Shown: positions 1 through 6,301 of the stretch, piece by piece
Position numbering within the stretch: position 1 is the stretch's first letter
Layout of the letters: each line of letters begins with the position of its first letter
DNA from: a bacterium
GTDB taxonomy: Bacteria > Pseudomonadota > Gammaproteobacteria > Burkholderiales > Burkholderiaceae_C
Assembly: GCA_030824095.1 (NCBI GenBank)
Contig: JAVBYK010000474.1
Span: 1 to 9,106 of the forward strand
DNA length: 9,106 nucleotides
Reading direction: 5' to 3'
The notes under the pieces: generated by a model
Seen by the model: the letters and a program-made list of their open reading frames with translations, nothing else
Databases searched by the model: none
What the model was told of the DNA's origin: nothing
Position numbers and translations under genes: made by a program

Positions 1-462
1 GAAGTTGCGGTGCTGCACCACCCGCTGCGCAAACGGCAGCTCGTCGCCCAACGTGTATCGCTGCTGCAGCGCGCCGTTCACGAAATGGTAGAGCTGCACA
101 TCGTCCAGAAACGGAATCGGCAACTCGATGAAGCGGGGCAGGGCCTGGGCGTCGCGGTTGTGGAGACGAAAACGGAACCAGTAGGCATCCTGGGTGAAGC
201 CGAAGTTGGGCGATTGCCGGTCGATGGCCTGCCAGGGCAGGTTGGTGCCACGCACCTGGGCTATCGTCAGTGTGCCGCTGGCGTCCACCAGCACGCCCAT
301 GCGGGCACCGACCTCGGTGCGCGCCGCTGCATCGCTGGACAGTTCCAGCACCGGAAAGCGCGCGTCTGGCGTCGCCTGGCCGAAAGCGGCCAGCGGCGCC
401 CACAGCGCAGCCAGCAGCATCCAGACCCAGAGGCTCCAGGGGCCCCGGTGGCGCAGGCGCAT
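1..462 (-). CDS. 7TMR-DISM-type membrane sensor, N-terminal part (cut by window edge)
   Basis: The first 154 codons of a larger protein are visible; the frame is open to base 1. Residues 1-30 form a Sec signal peptide: basic start, Trp/Leu/Ala-rich core, and a likely cleavage after AFGQA. Residues about 35-154 look like the extracellular 7TMR-DISMED2 sensor domain, with YWFRFRLHN at 94-102, a LDDVQLY segment near 119-125 and GDELPFAQR at 139-147. In known family members this periplasmic domain precedes seven transmembrane helices and a cytoplasmic output such as a histidine kinase or diguanylate cyclase. That output lies outside the window, so signalling type cannot be stated. The ATG (462-460) was chosen because it directly precedes the signal peptide; no strong ribosome site is visible. 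The start lies 11 bases after the RidA-family stop, so co-transcription is likely. Family assignment is from motif recall. Confidence 0.8.
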   Translation of the reverse strand, partial: MRLRHRGPWSLWVWMLLAALWAPLAAFGQATPDARFPVLELSSDAAARTEVGARMGVLVDASGTLTIAQVRGTNLPWQAIDRQSPNFGFTQDAYWFRFRLHNRDAQALPRFIELPIPFLDDVQLYHFVNGALQQRYTLGDELPFAQRVVQHRNF

Positions 463-473
463 GGCGAGCGGCT

Positions 474-929
474 TCAGGCGAGTTCGGCGATCAGCTCGAT
501 CTCGACGCAGGCGCCCATCGGGATTTGCGCCACGCCAAAGGCGCTGCGGGCGTGCGCGCCCTTGTCGCCAAACACCTGGCCGAACAGCTCGCTGGCACCG
601 TTGGTCACCAGGTGCTGCTCGGTGAACTCACCGGTGGAGTTGACCAGGCTCATCAGCTTGACGATGCGCTTGACGCGGTTCAGGTCACCCACGGCGGCGT
701 GCAGTGTGCCCATCAGGTCGATGGCAATGGCGCGCGCGGCGGCCTTGCCTTCCTCGGTGGTCATGTTCTTGCCCAACTGGCCGACCCAGGGCTTGCCGTC
801 CTTCTTGGCGATGTGGCCGGAGAGGAACACCAGATTTCCGGTCTGCACAAAGGGCACATAGGCGGCGGCGGGAATTGCCACGGGCGGCAGGGTGATGTTC
901 AGGCTGGTGAGTGTGTCGTAAATGCTCAT
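474..929 (-). CDS. RidA family (YjgF/YER057c/UK114) protein, long form
   Basis: A 151-residue cytosolic protein of the long RidA subfamily, roughly 20 residues longer than classical RidA. Canonical RidA enzymes hydrolyse reactive enamine/imine intermediates released by PLP enzymes. Visible features are VFLSGHIAKKDGKPWVGQLG (34-53), the GTLHAAVGDLNRVKRIVKL core (74-92), and the C-terminal GAHARSAFGVAQIPMGACVEIE block. In that block Arg128 occupies the position of the substrate-carboxylate-binding Arg of active RidA, and acidic residues follow in VEIE. Retention of this Arg is compatible with deaminase activity, but long-form members are little characterised, so the substrate is unknown. An in-frame ATG two codons upstream (935) is possible, but the GAG-containing ribosome site is well spaced only for the ATG at 929. 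The gene precedes the DISM receptor by 11 bases. Confidence 0.9.
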   Translation of the reverse strand: MSIYDTLTSLNITLPPVAIPAAAYVPFVQTGNLVFLSGHIAKKDGKPWVGQLGKNMTTEEGKAAARAIAIDLMGTLHAAVGDLNRVKRIVKLMSLVNSTGEFTEQHLVTNGASELFGQVFGDKGAHARSAFGVAQIPMGACVEIELIAELA

Positions 930-960
930 GGTCATGCTCTGCGAAAGGGTTAAGAGATAA

Positions 961-1017
961 ATATGCCACTAGCCCTCGTGGAATGGACATCGACAGCTAT
1001 CTAAATGATAGCGCCTT
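961..1017. repeat. Palindromic repeat-like element between the transglutaminase and RidA genes
   Basis: This stretch contains a perfect 6-bp inverted repeat, GCTATC at 996-1001 and GATAGC at 1007-1012, with a 5-base loop. A second, weaker dyad (CCACT...CGTGG, with one T-G pair) lies at about 966-981. The first arm supplies the last Ile codons and the TAG stop of the transglutaminase. On the minus strand it reads as a GCTATC-N5-GATAGC core, a GTCGATG link, and a TTCCACGAGGGCTAGTGGCATAT tail type. I recall this pattern as an abundant short intergenic repeat in Comamonadaceae genomes; that is memory, not a search. The hairpin lacks a following T-run, so it is not a textbook terminator. Confidence 0.5.
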
Positions 1018-1987
1018 GCGTCTGGGACTGCGATGCCGATGGCGACGGGGACGATGGTAGAGACTGGGATTGTGACTGATGCGCCTCCTCGTGGGGCTCC
1101 ACCGTCACGCCCACGGTCAGCGTGTGGTTGGCGCCGCCGTGGATGACGCCGCGAATCGGCGACACATCGGCATAGTCGCGGCCAATGGCCAGCGTGACGT
1201 AGTCCTCGCCCGGGGTGCCGCAGCCGTCGCGGTCATTGGTGGGGTCAAAGTCCCACCAGCGCGTGGCGCCAAAGCCCTCTGGCAGATCGGGCAGGTAGAC
1301 CGATACCCAGGCGTGCGAGGCGTCGCTGCCGATCAGGCGCGGCTGGCCCGGCTCTGGCTGGGTCAGCAAATAGCCGCTGACATAGCGCGCCGGCAGCCCA
1401 TAGGCGCGCAGGCAGGCCACCATGATGTGGGCAAAGTCCTGGCACACCCCCTTGCGCTGGGCCAGCGCTTCCAGCGCCGGTGTGTTGACCTGGGTGCTCT
1501 GGCTCTCATAGGTGAAGTCGCGGTGGATGCGCTGCATCAGGTCGCGCGCGGCCAGCAGCAGCGGCACGCCGACACCCAGGCTGGGGCGGGCATAGGCGGC
1601 AAAGTCGCCGTGGCGTGGCACATAGGGCGAGGCAAATACAAATTCGCCGGCGGCATCGAACGGGTGCTTGGCGCTGTAGCGAAAGCGCTCGCGCACGGCC
1701 TCCCATGTCACCGTGCTGTCGGCGGGCACCGGCCCCTGGGTGGATACCAGGCTGCGTGCGATGACGCGGAGCTGGGTGTGTGCGGTCTGCAGCGCAAAGA
1801 AATGGCGGGTGTTGCCATACACATCCACCGTGTCCAACTGCTGGGCTGGCTCGGGCGTGATCTGCAGGCTGTGGCCTAGCAACTGCTGGCAGGTGGTGTT
1901 GAGCGGCTGCAGATACGCCATGTGCTGGGCAATGTCCACCGGCGGCGCATAGTCGTAGCGGGTCTCGTGGGTGATGTGCAGCTGCAT
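1001..1987 (-). CDS. Transglutaminase-like family protein (cysteine protease/transglutaminase fold)
   Basis: A 328-residue cytosolic protein without a signal peptide. Residues 1-80 match the bacterial transglutaminase N-terminal domain (start MQLHITHETRYDY), and about 140-255 the transglutaminase-like core. The catalytic triad can be placed: Cys182 in GVCQDFAH, His225 in SDASHAWVSV, and Asp248 in WWDFDPTND. Bacterial members are mostly thought to be peptidases or amidases rather than protein cross-linkers. The tail beyond residue 300 is low-complexity Ser/Gln/Pro (HQSQSQSLPSSPSPSASQSQ) and ends in GAII encoded inside a palindromic repeat, so the C-terminus looks extended or remodelled. The gene starts 12 bases after the ATP-grasp/alpha-E gene, certainly the same transcriptional unit. 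This pairing is a conserved context, predicted by comparative genomics to handle a peptide-like product; the substrate is unknown. Confidence 0.92.
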   Translation of the reverse strand: MQLHITHETRYDYAPPVDIAQHMAYLQPLNTTCQQLLGHSLQITPEPAQQLDTVDVYGNTRHFFALQTAHTQLRVIARSLVSTQGPVPADSTVTWEAVRERFRYSAKHPFDAAGEFVFASPYVPRHGDFAAYARPSLGVGVPLLLAARDLMQRIHRDFTYESQSTQVNTPALEALAQRKGVCQDFAHIMVACLRAYGLPARYVSGYLLTQPEPGQPRLIGSDASHAWVSVYLPDLPEGFGATRWWDFDPTNDRDGCGTPGEDYVTLAIGRDYADVSPIRGVIHGGANHTLTVGVTVEPHEEAHQSQSQSLPSSPSPSASQSQTQGAII

Positions 1988-1999
1988 GGCGATGCGTGC

Positions 2000-4651
2000 T
2001 TATGCGCCCAGGCTCAGACCCGCTTCACCGGAATGGGTGAAGTAGGTGGCACCAATCTCTTCCGACACCTGGTAGGCCGCGCCGCTGCAGTCGCGCAGCA
2101 ACTGGATCAGCTCGGCAAAGCGGGCATCGGCGCCTGCTTCGCACAGCAGCTCCAGCTGCCACTGGGCCGGGTCGGGCACGCTGTGCGACAGCAGGCTCAA
2201 CTGATCGGGCTCGCTGCCGGCCAGTTTGGCCAGGCGCCCGCGCAGCGTGTGCACCACCCAGGCCAGCGAGCGCGGGTTGTCGCGGTCCAGCACCACCAGG
2301 TCCAAGAGGGCCGCAATGTCGCGGCTTTGCTGGTATTGCGCGTGGAAGGTGATGGTGCTGTCAAACAGCGCCACCATGGCCTCGAAACCACCCCCCGCGT
2401 GCACGGAGCCGGTTTCAAACCCGATGCGCAGCGCGTTGGAGAGAAAGCCCAGCCGCTCGATATGGCGGCCAATGCTGAGCAGGCGCCAGCCATCGTCGCG
2501 GGTCATGCGGTCGGTCTGCAGCCCGGTGATGGCGGCCAGGTGGTCGCTGGTGGCCTTGAGCGTGGCCAGGGCTTGCACGGCGGAGTAGTCGGCGCTGGCC
2601 AGGTGCCGGGCACAACTCTGGAAAAACGCTTCTTCGGTGCGCTGCATCAGGCCCCAGTGTTCCTGCGACAGACGCTCGCGCACGGCCGCGCCGGCCAGGC
2701 GCAGCGCGCGCAGGTTGTAGCCCACGCTGGTGGCCTGGTTGTTGCTGCCCAGGCTGGCGATCAGCGAGCGTTCGAACACGCGCCGGGCTTGTGACACCGG
2801 TGTCGGCAGGGGCACGCCTGGCAGCACCAGCGTGTTGTTGATGGCCATGCGGCCCAGCCAGGTCATTAGGGGTTCCGATGACTGGTCTTCACCGCCCAGG
2901 GCCTCCAGGGTCAGGCGCGCCAGGCGCACCGAGTTCTCGGCACGCTCGGTGTAGCGGCCCAGCCAGTAGAGGTTTTCTGCGGCCCGGCTGGTGACCAGGC
3001 GCTTGCGCTGGGCCAGGGCCGAGGGCGTGAGCGTGGGTTGCAGCAGCGTGGTCTTGTCCACCGTGCCGGTGGTGATAGCCCATACGTCGGCACTGCTGCC
3101 GCCATGCTGCATGGAGGCCACATCGTTGCTGCCACCGGCCACCCGCGCCAGGCCGCCGGGCAGTACCCGCCAGGACTGCGGCCCGTTGGACACGGCGAAC
3201 ACGCGCAGGATCACCGAACGCGGCACGACGCTGCCACCCCCTTGCGGTTGCCAGGTCGGCATCTGCGACAGGGGCATATAGGCCTGCACCGTGTGGTCGT
3301 CGCTCTGGCGCAGGATGCGTCCGGCCCATTCGTCCAACTCGCGCGGTGGCAGGTTGTGGCCCAGCACGGCGTCAAAGTTGCCATGGATGCTGGAGCCGGG
3401 GTAGGTGGGCTTGATGGCGCATTCATGCAGGCGCGGCAGCACATCTTCCAGGGCCGAGCGTTCGCCGCACCACCAGGTGGGCAAGGCCGGCAGTTGCAGC
3501 TCTTCGTCCAGCAGGTGTTTGGACAGGGCCGGCAGAAAGCCCAGCAGCGCGGGGGATTCCAGAAAGGCCGAGCCCGGTGTGTTGGCCACCAGCACATTGC
3601 CGGCGCGGATCACCTGCAGCAGCCCGGGCACGCCCAGCGTGGAATCGGCGCGCAGCTCCAGCGGGTCGAGGAACTGGTCGTCCAGGCGCTTGAGCAGGCC
3701 ATGCACGGGCACCAGGCCGCGCAGGGTCTTGAGGAACAGATGCTGGTCGCGCACGATCAGGTCACTGCCTTCGACCAGCGTCAGGCCCAGGTAGCGCGCC
3801 AGGTAGGCGTGTTCAAAATAGGTTTCGTTGTAGGGGCCGGGTGTCAGCAGGGCGATGTGGGCATCCTGCCCGGCAGGGCTCATGGCTTTCAGGCTGTCCA
3901 TCAGCGCGCGGTAGGTGCCGGCCAGGCGCTGCACCTGCAGGCTCTCAAATGCCTGGGGAAACAGGCGCGAGACCGCCAGCCGGTTCTCCAGCAGATAGCC
4001 CAGGCCCGAGGGCGCCTGTGTGCGCTGCGACACCACCCACCAGTTGCCGTCCGGCCCACGGGCCAAGTCGAAAGCGGCAATGTGCAGATGCGTGCCACCC
4101 ACCGGCTGCACGCCATGCATGGCACGCAGGTAGCCCGGGTGGCCCTGCACCAGTGCCGGCGGCAGCAGGCCCTGGGCCAGCAGGTCCTGCGGGCCGTAGA
4201 CATCGGCCATCACGCGGTCCAGCAGGCGTGCACGCTGGGTGACGCCGGCCTCGATCTGTTGCCAGCTCTGGGCCGACACGATCAGCGGGAACAGACCCAG
4301 CGACCACGGACGCTGTGGCCCGCCTTCGTCGGCATAGACGTTGTAGGTGACGCCGTTGTCGCGGATCTGGCGCTCCAGGTTGGTCGCGCGCTGGTTCATG
4401 TCACCCAGGCCGTCGGTTTCGCATTCTTCAAAGAATTGGCGCCAAGCCCTCGCCATTTCTGGATCTTCTGCTATGGATTTACTAGCAGTTTGGGATTGAC
4501 TCTGGCTCTGGCTCTGGCCAGACGTCGGCGGGACGCGACCCCGCAGTTCGTCGAAGTGGCCGCTGGCGGCTGGCGGTGAGACTGCTGCGCGCGCCATCGC
4601 CGTTACCGTGTCAGGGAGCGGGAATGCGGGGTCGGGGCTGGCATGGTTCAC
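2000..4651 (-). CDS. Circularly permuted type 2 ATP-grasp / alpha-E domain fusion protein
   Basis: An 883-residue fusion. Residues about 70-540 form a circularly permuted type 2 ATP-grasp domain (COG2308-like), with DNGVTYNVYADEGGPQRPW from 98, TPGPYNETYFEHAYLARYLG from 270 and NTPGSAFLESPALLGFLP from 357. Such domains are predicted to activate a carboxylate with ATP and form an amide or peptide bond. Residues about 552-870 form the helical alpha-E domain (COG2307-like), with the signature SRAAENLYWLGRYTERAEN at 555-573. In many bacteria these are two separate genes. The start used is GTG at 4651, since conserved FDELRG (33-38) lies upstream of all convincing internal starts; ATG at 4597 is an alternative and neither has a clear ribosome site. 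Residues 44-66 are an unusual Ser-Gln run plus repeat-derived linker between FDELRG and WRQFFE. It is followed 12 bases on by the transglutaminase. Confidence 0.93.
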   Translation of the reverse strand: MNHASPDPAFPLPDTVTAMARAAVSPPAASGHFDELRGRVPPTSGQSQSQSQSQTASKSIAEDPEMARAWRQFFEECETDGLGDMNQRATNLERQIRDNGVTYNVYADEGGPQRPWSLGLFPLIVSAQSWQQIEAGVTQRARLLDRVMADVYGPQDLLAQGLLPPALVQGHPGYLRAMHGVQPVGGTHLHIAAFDLARGPDGNWWVVSQRTQAPSGLGYLLENRLAVSRLFPQAFESLQVQRLAGTYRALMDSLKAMSPAGQDAHIALLTPGPYNETYFEHAYLARYLGLTLVEGSDLIVRDQHLFLKTLRGLVPVHGLLKRLDDQFLDPLELRADSTLGVPGLLQVIRAGNVLVANTPGSAFLESPALLGFLPALSKHLLDEELQLPALPTWWCGERSALEDVLPRLHECAIKPTYPGSSIHGNFDAVLGHNLPPRELDEWAGRILRQSDDHTVQAYMPLSQMPTWQPQGGGSVVPRSVILRVFAVSNGPQSWRVLPGGLARVAGGSNDVASMQHGGSSADVWAITTGTVDKTTLLQPTLTPSALAQRKRLVTSRAAENLYWLGRYTERAENSVRLARLTLEALGGEDQSSEPLMTWLGRMAINNTLVLPGVPLPTPVSQARRVFERSLIASLGSNNQATSVGYNLRALRLAGAAVRERLSQEHWGLMQRTEEAFFQSCARHLASADYSAVQALATLKATSDHLAAITGLQTDRMTRDDGWRLLSIGRHIERLGFLSNALRIGFETGSVHAGGGFEAMVALFDSTITFHAQYQQSRDIAALLDLVVLDRDNPRSLAWVVHTLRGRLAKLAGSEPDQLSLLSHSVPDPAQWQLELLCEAGADARFAELIQLLRDCSGAAYQVSEEIGATYFTHSGEAGLSLGA
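4468..4488. repeat. In-frame palindrome CTGCTA-N9-TAGCAG inside the ATP-grasp gene
   Basis: A perfect 6-bp inverted repeat with a 9-base spacer (TGGATTTAC). It encodes residues ASKSIA in the linker just before the ATP-grasp core. Its inner 17 bases have the form GCTA-N9-TAGC, the same length and outline as the palindrome at 996-1012. The family relation is inferred from this shared outline and from the Ser-Gln coding tract beside each copy. Confidence 0.55.
4501..4518. repeat. Hexanucleotide tandem repeat (TCTGGC)3, coding for Ser-Gln dipeptides
   Basis: Three exact copies of TCTGGC on the plus strand, flanked by partly matching units. On the coding strand this reads CAGAGC repeats, giving a QSQSQSQSQ stretch at about residues 46-54 of the ATP-grasp protein. 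As a 6-base unit, copy-number change would keep the frame and only lengthen or shorten the linker. Confidence 0.85.
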
Positions 4652-4666
4652 CCGTGGGAGTATGCC

Positions 4667-4679
4667 GTAAACCGTTTAC
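4667..4679. promoter_or_regulatory. Operator-like palindrome GTAAAC-C-GTTTAC
   Basis: A perfect 6-bp dyad around a single central base, 15 bases upstream of the GTG start of the ATP-grasp gene and 17 bases after the stop of the upstream ATPase gene. It is AT-rich against a high-GC background. Its half-sites resemble those bound by LacI/GalR-type repressors, but no regulator gene lies nearby, so the bound protein is unknown. It could alternatively be chance. Confidence 0.35.
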
Positions 4680-4696
4680 ACGCCGGGGCCGGATGG

Positions 4697-5404
4697 TCAG
4701 GCCAGCGGCAGCGTGTCCAGCGTCGCATAGGCGTGTTTCAGCCAGGTCTTGACGCGCTGGCGCTCCAGCATGCCCAGCGCGTCCGGTCCGCTGGTGGTGT
4801 GGGTGGCGGCCCAGAAGCTGGCGTTTTGCCGGTCGATCTTGCGCATGCTGGCTTCGTGCAGTTGCGCCAGGCTCATCACCCGGGCACCCAGGGCCAACGC
4901 CTTCTTCAGTGCGGCGGACTGCTCCAGCTGCGAGAAGTCGCTGCCACGGCCCAGGTTTTTGACAACGAAGTAATTGGGCCCGGCGCCATAGGTGTTGAGC
5001 AGGCGGTCCAGCAGGTCGATGGAGTCCTTGCCGGCATCGGCCATGTGCCAGAAGTTCACCGTGACGCCCATCTCGGCCAGGAGGGACAGCAGATCCGAGT
5101 CGCGCACCCAGCGGGACAGGGGCGCGGCGGTCTGCGCGGCCAGATCGACGATGACGTTCTTGGATTTGCCATCCACGGGCGGCTCTTCAAACACGGCGGC
5201 GATCTGGTCCAGGCCTTCGTAGGTGTCCACAATCACCGGCGCGGCATAGTCCGCATAGAAGCGGGTGAACGAGGTGTGCGAGCGGTCGGTGTCAAAGCCG
5301 GTGAAGGGCTGACCCTTGTCAATGAAGTACTGCGCCAGCAGGCGCGCCGCAACCGATTTGCCCACCCCGCCTTTTTCGCCGCCGATGAAATTGAGAGATG
5401 GCAT
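4697..5404 (-). CDS. ParA/MinD-like P-loop ATPase, function unknown
   Basis: A 235-residue SIMIBI-class ATPase. The deviant Walker A motif GGEKGGVGKS is at residues 8-17, with both Lys11 (the signature lysine of the ParA/MinD group) and Lys16. FDTDRSHTSF (37-46) supplies switch-region aspartates, and VIVDLAAQ (84-91) is the Walker B-like strand. The shape resembles the ParA-like proteins called TraL in conjugation clusters and orphan 'nucleotide-binding' homologues on chromosomes. No ParB partner, centromere-like repeats or transfer genes are visible, so a partitioning role is not supported. The ATG at 5404 was chosen because AGGA lies 9 bases upstream and because family members begin immediately before the P-loop strand; an open frame continues to 5476 without a good start. 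The ATP-grasp gene begins 45 bases downstream on the same strand, so they may be co-transcribed. Confidence 0.85.
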   Translation of the reverse strand: MPSLNFIGGEKGGVGKSVAARLLAQYFIDKGQPFTGFDTDRSHTSFTRFYADYAAPVIVDTYEGLDQIAAVFEEPPVDGKSKNVIVDLAAQTAAPLSRWVRDSDLLSLLAEMGVTVNFWHMADAGKDSIDLLDRLLNTYGAGPNYFVVKNLGRGSDFSQLEQSAALKKALALGARVMSLAQLHEASMRKIDRQNASFWAATHTTSGPDALGMLERQRVKTWLKHAYATLDTLPLA

Positions 5405-5412
5405 GTCGTGTA

Positions 5413-5417
5413 TTCCT
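5413..5417 (-). promoter_or_regulatory. Ribosome binding site (AGGAA) for the ParA-like ATPase
   Basis: AGGAA on the minus strand; its AGGA core sits 9 bases upstream of the ATG at 5404. This fixes the start at 5404 rather than at the upstream end of the open frame. Confidence 0.6.
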
Positions 5418-5452
5418 GTTTGGTTTGAATGGTGCATGGTATCAAGCAAGAT

Positions 5453-5478
5453 GGGTGCCACGGGCCAGCGCGGCACCC
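5453..5478. promoter_or_regulatory. Inverted repeat GGGTGCC-N12-GGCACCC in a divergent intergenic region
   Basis: A perfect 7-bp inverted repeat with a 12-base spacer lies in the 126-base gap between the divergent ParA-like and YceI genes. There is no T-run on either side, which argues against a terminator. It could be an operator shared by two divergent promoters or a hairpin in the YceI leader. No convincing -35/-10 pair was found in this gap. Confidence 0.35.
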
Positions 5479-5517
5479 GCGTAGACTGGACAGCGTGCGC
5501 GCAAAGTGATTGCCGCC

Positions 5518-5522
5518 AGGAG
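5518..5522 (+). promoter_or_regulatory. Ribosome binding site (AGGAG) for the YceI lipoprotein
   Basis: AGGAG 8 bases before the ATG at 5531, close to ideal spacing. It selects this ATG over any upstream start in the same frame (which opens at about 5510). Confidence 0.75.
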
Positions 5523-5530
5523 ACTGCCCG

Positions 5531-6265
5531 ATGTTGAAACCCCTGTGTGTTGTCCTATTGGCTGCCAGCTTGCTGCTGGCGGGTTGTGCCGGCGCGCCAT
5601 CCACATCCACGGGTCCTGCGCAGCCAGCACCCAACAGCGAACTGGCCGCCACCTATGCCGCGCTGCAGGCCACGGGCGGGAGCGTGTGGGGGCTGGACCC
5701 TGCGCGTTCAGACGTTCGCATTTACGCCTTTCGCGCCGGACGCGCCGCTGCCATGGGGCACAACCATGTGCTGACGGCTCCACAGTTTGAGGGCTACTTC
5801 CATCGTGGCACCCAGGCGATGGGGGCGATGCGCTTTGATCTGCAGTTCCGCCTGGACCAACTGATCCTGGACGATGGGCCATTGCGCGCCACCTTGGGGC
5901 AGGGCTTTGCCTCCGAAATGTCGGAAGATGCCATTGCCAGCACGCGCAAGAACATGCTGGGTGCCAATGGCTTGCAGGCCCAGCAGTTTCCATGGGTGCG
6001 TATCCGCTCGCTCCAGATCGTGGGCGAAGCGCCCAAATTTGCCGCCCAGGTGGCGGTGGAATTGCATGGACAGACGCGTGCGATGTGGGTTGCGCTGACC
6101 ACCACCGGCTGGCCCGAGCGCCTGCAGGTGACGGGCTCGCTCGTGTTGCGCCAGACCGACTTTGGCGTGCAACCGTTCTCGGTGCTGGGCGGGCTGCTGG
6201 CGGTGGAGGATGCGGTCGTGGTGGATTTTGCGCTGGAGGGCGACAGTTGGTCTCCTGTCAGGTGA
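5531..6265 (+). CDS. YceI-family lipoprotein
   Basis: A 244-residue exported lipoprotein. The signal peptide MLKPLCVVLLAASLLLAG ends in a classic LAGC lipobox with Cys19 as the lipidated residue. A Pro/Ser/Thr-rich linker (about 22-36) follows, then a YceI-like domain from about 52 to the end (starting WGLDPARSDVRIYAF). YceI proteins form lipocalin-like barrels that bind isoprenoid or other amphipathic ligands. This member contains GHNHVL (76-81), a His-containing motif in a position where many YceI proteins lack it; metal or ligand contact is possible but unproven. DFGVQPFSVLGGLLAVEDAVVVDF near the C-terminus fits the last barrel strands. The start is set by AGGAG at 5518. The next gene on the same strand begins 36 bases after the stop. 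Confidence 0.88.
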   Translation: MLKPLCVVLLAASLLLAGCAGAPSTSTGPAQPAPNSELAATYAALQATGGSVWGLDPARSDVRIYAFRAGRAAAMGHNHVLTAPQFEGYFHRGTQAMGAMRFDLQFRLDQLILDDGPLRATLGQGFASEMSEDAIASTRKNMLGANGLQAQQFPWVRIRSLQIVGEAPKFAAQVAVELHGQTRAMWVALTTTGWPERLQVTGSLVLRQTDFGVQPFSVLGGLLAVEDAVVVDFALEGDSWSPVR

Positions 6266-6301
6266 TTGGAGCAAAATCCTGCTTTTCGGATGAATATTTA
6301 G

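Noticed and set aside
10..953. Long plus-strand open frames opposite the RidA and DISM genes
   Set aside because: They are antisense to two recognisable proteins and show no family features or ribosome sites.
1079..2794. Plus-strand open frames opposite the transglutaminase and alpha-E regions
   Set aside because: Both are antisense shadows, rich in Gln/Ala/Gly/His, with no recognisable domain.
3038..4579. A 513-codon open frame on the plus strand opposite the ATP-grasp gene
   Set aside because: It is a high-GC shadow of the minus-strand gene: composition is Gln/Ala/Gly/His-rich without domain logic, and the minus strand encodes a clear conserved protein.
4697..5404. ParA-ParB type partition locus or plasmid origin
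   Set aside because: No ParB-like gene, iterons or centromere-like repeats adjoin the ATPase.
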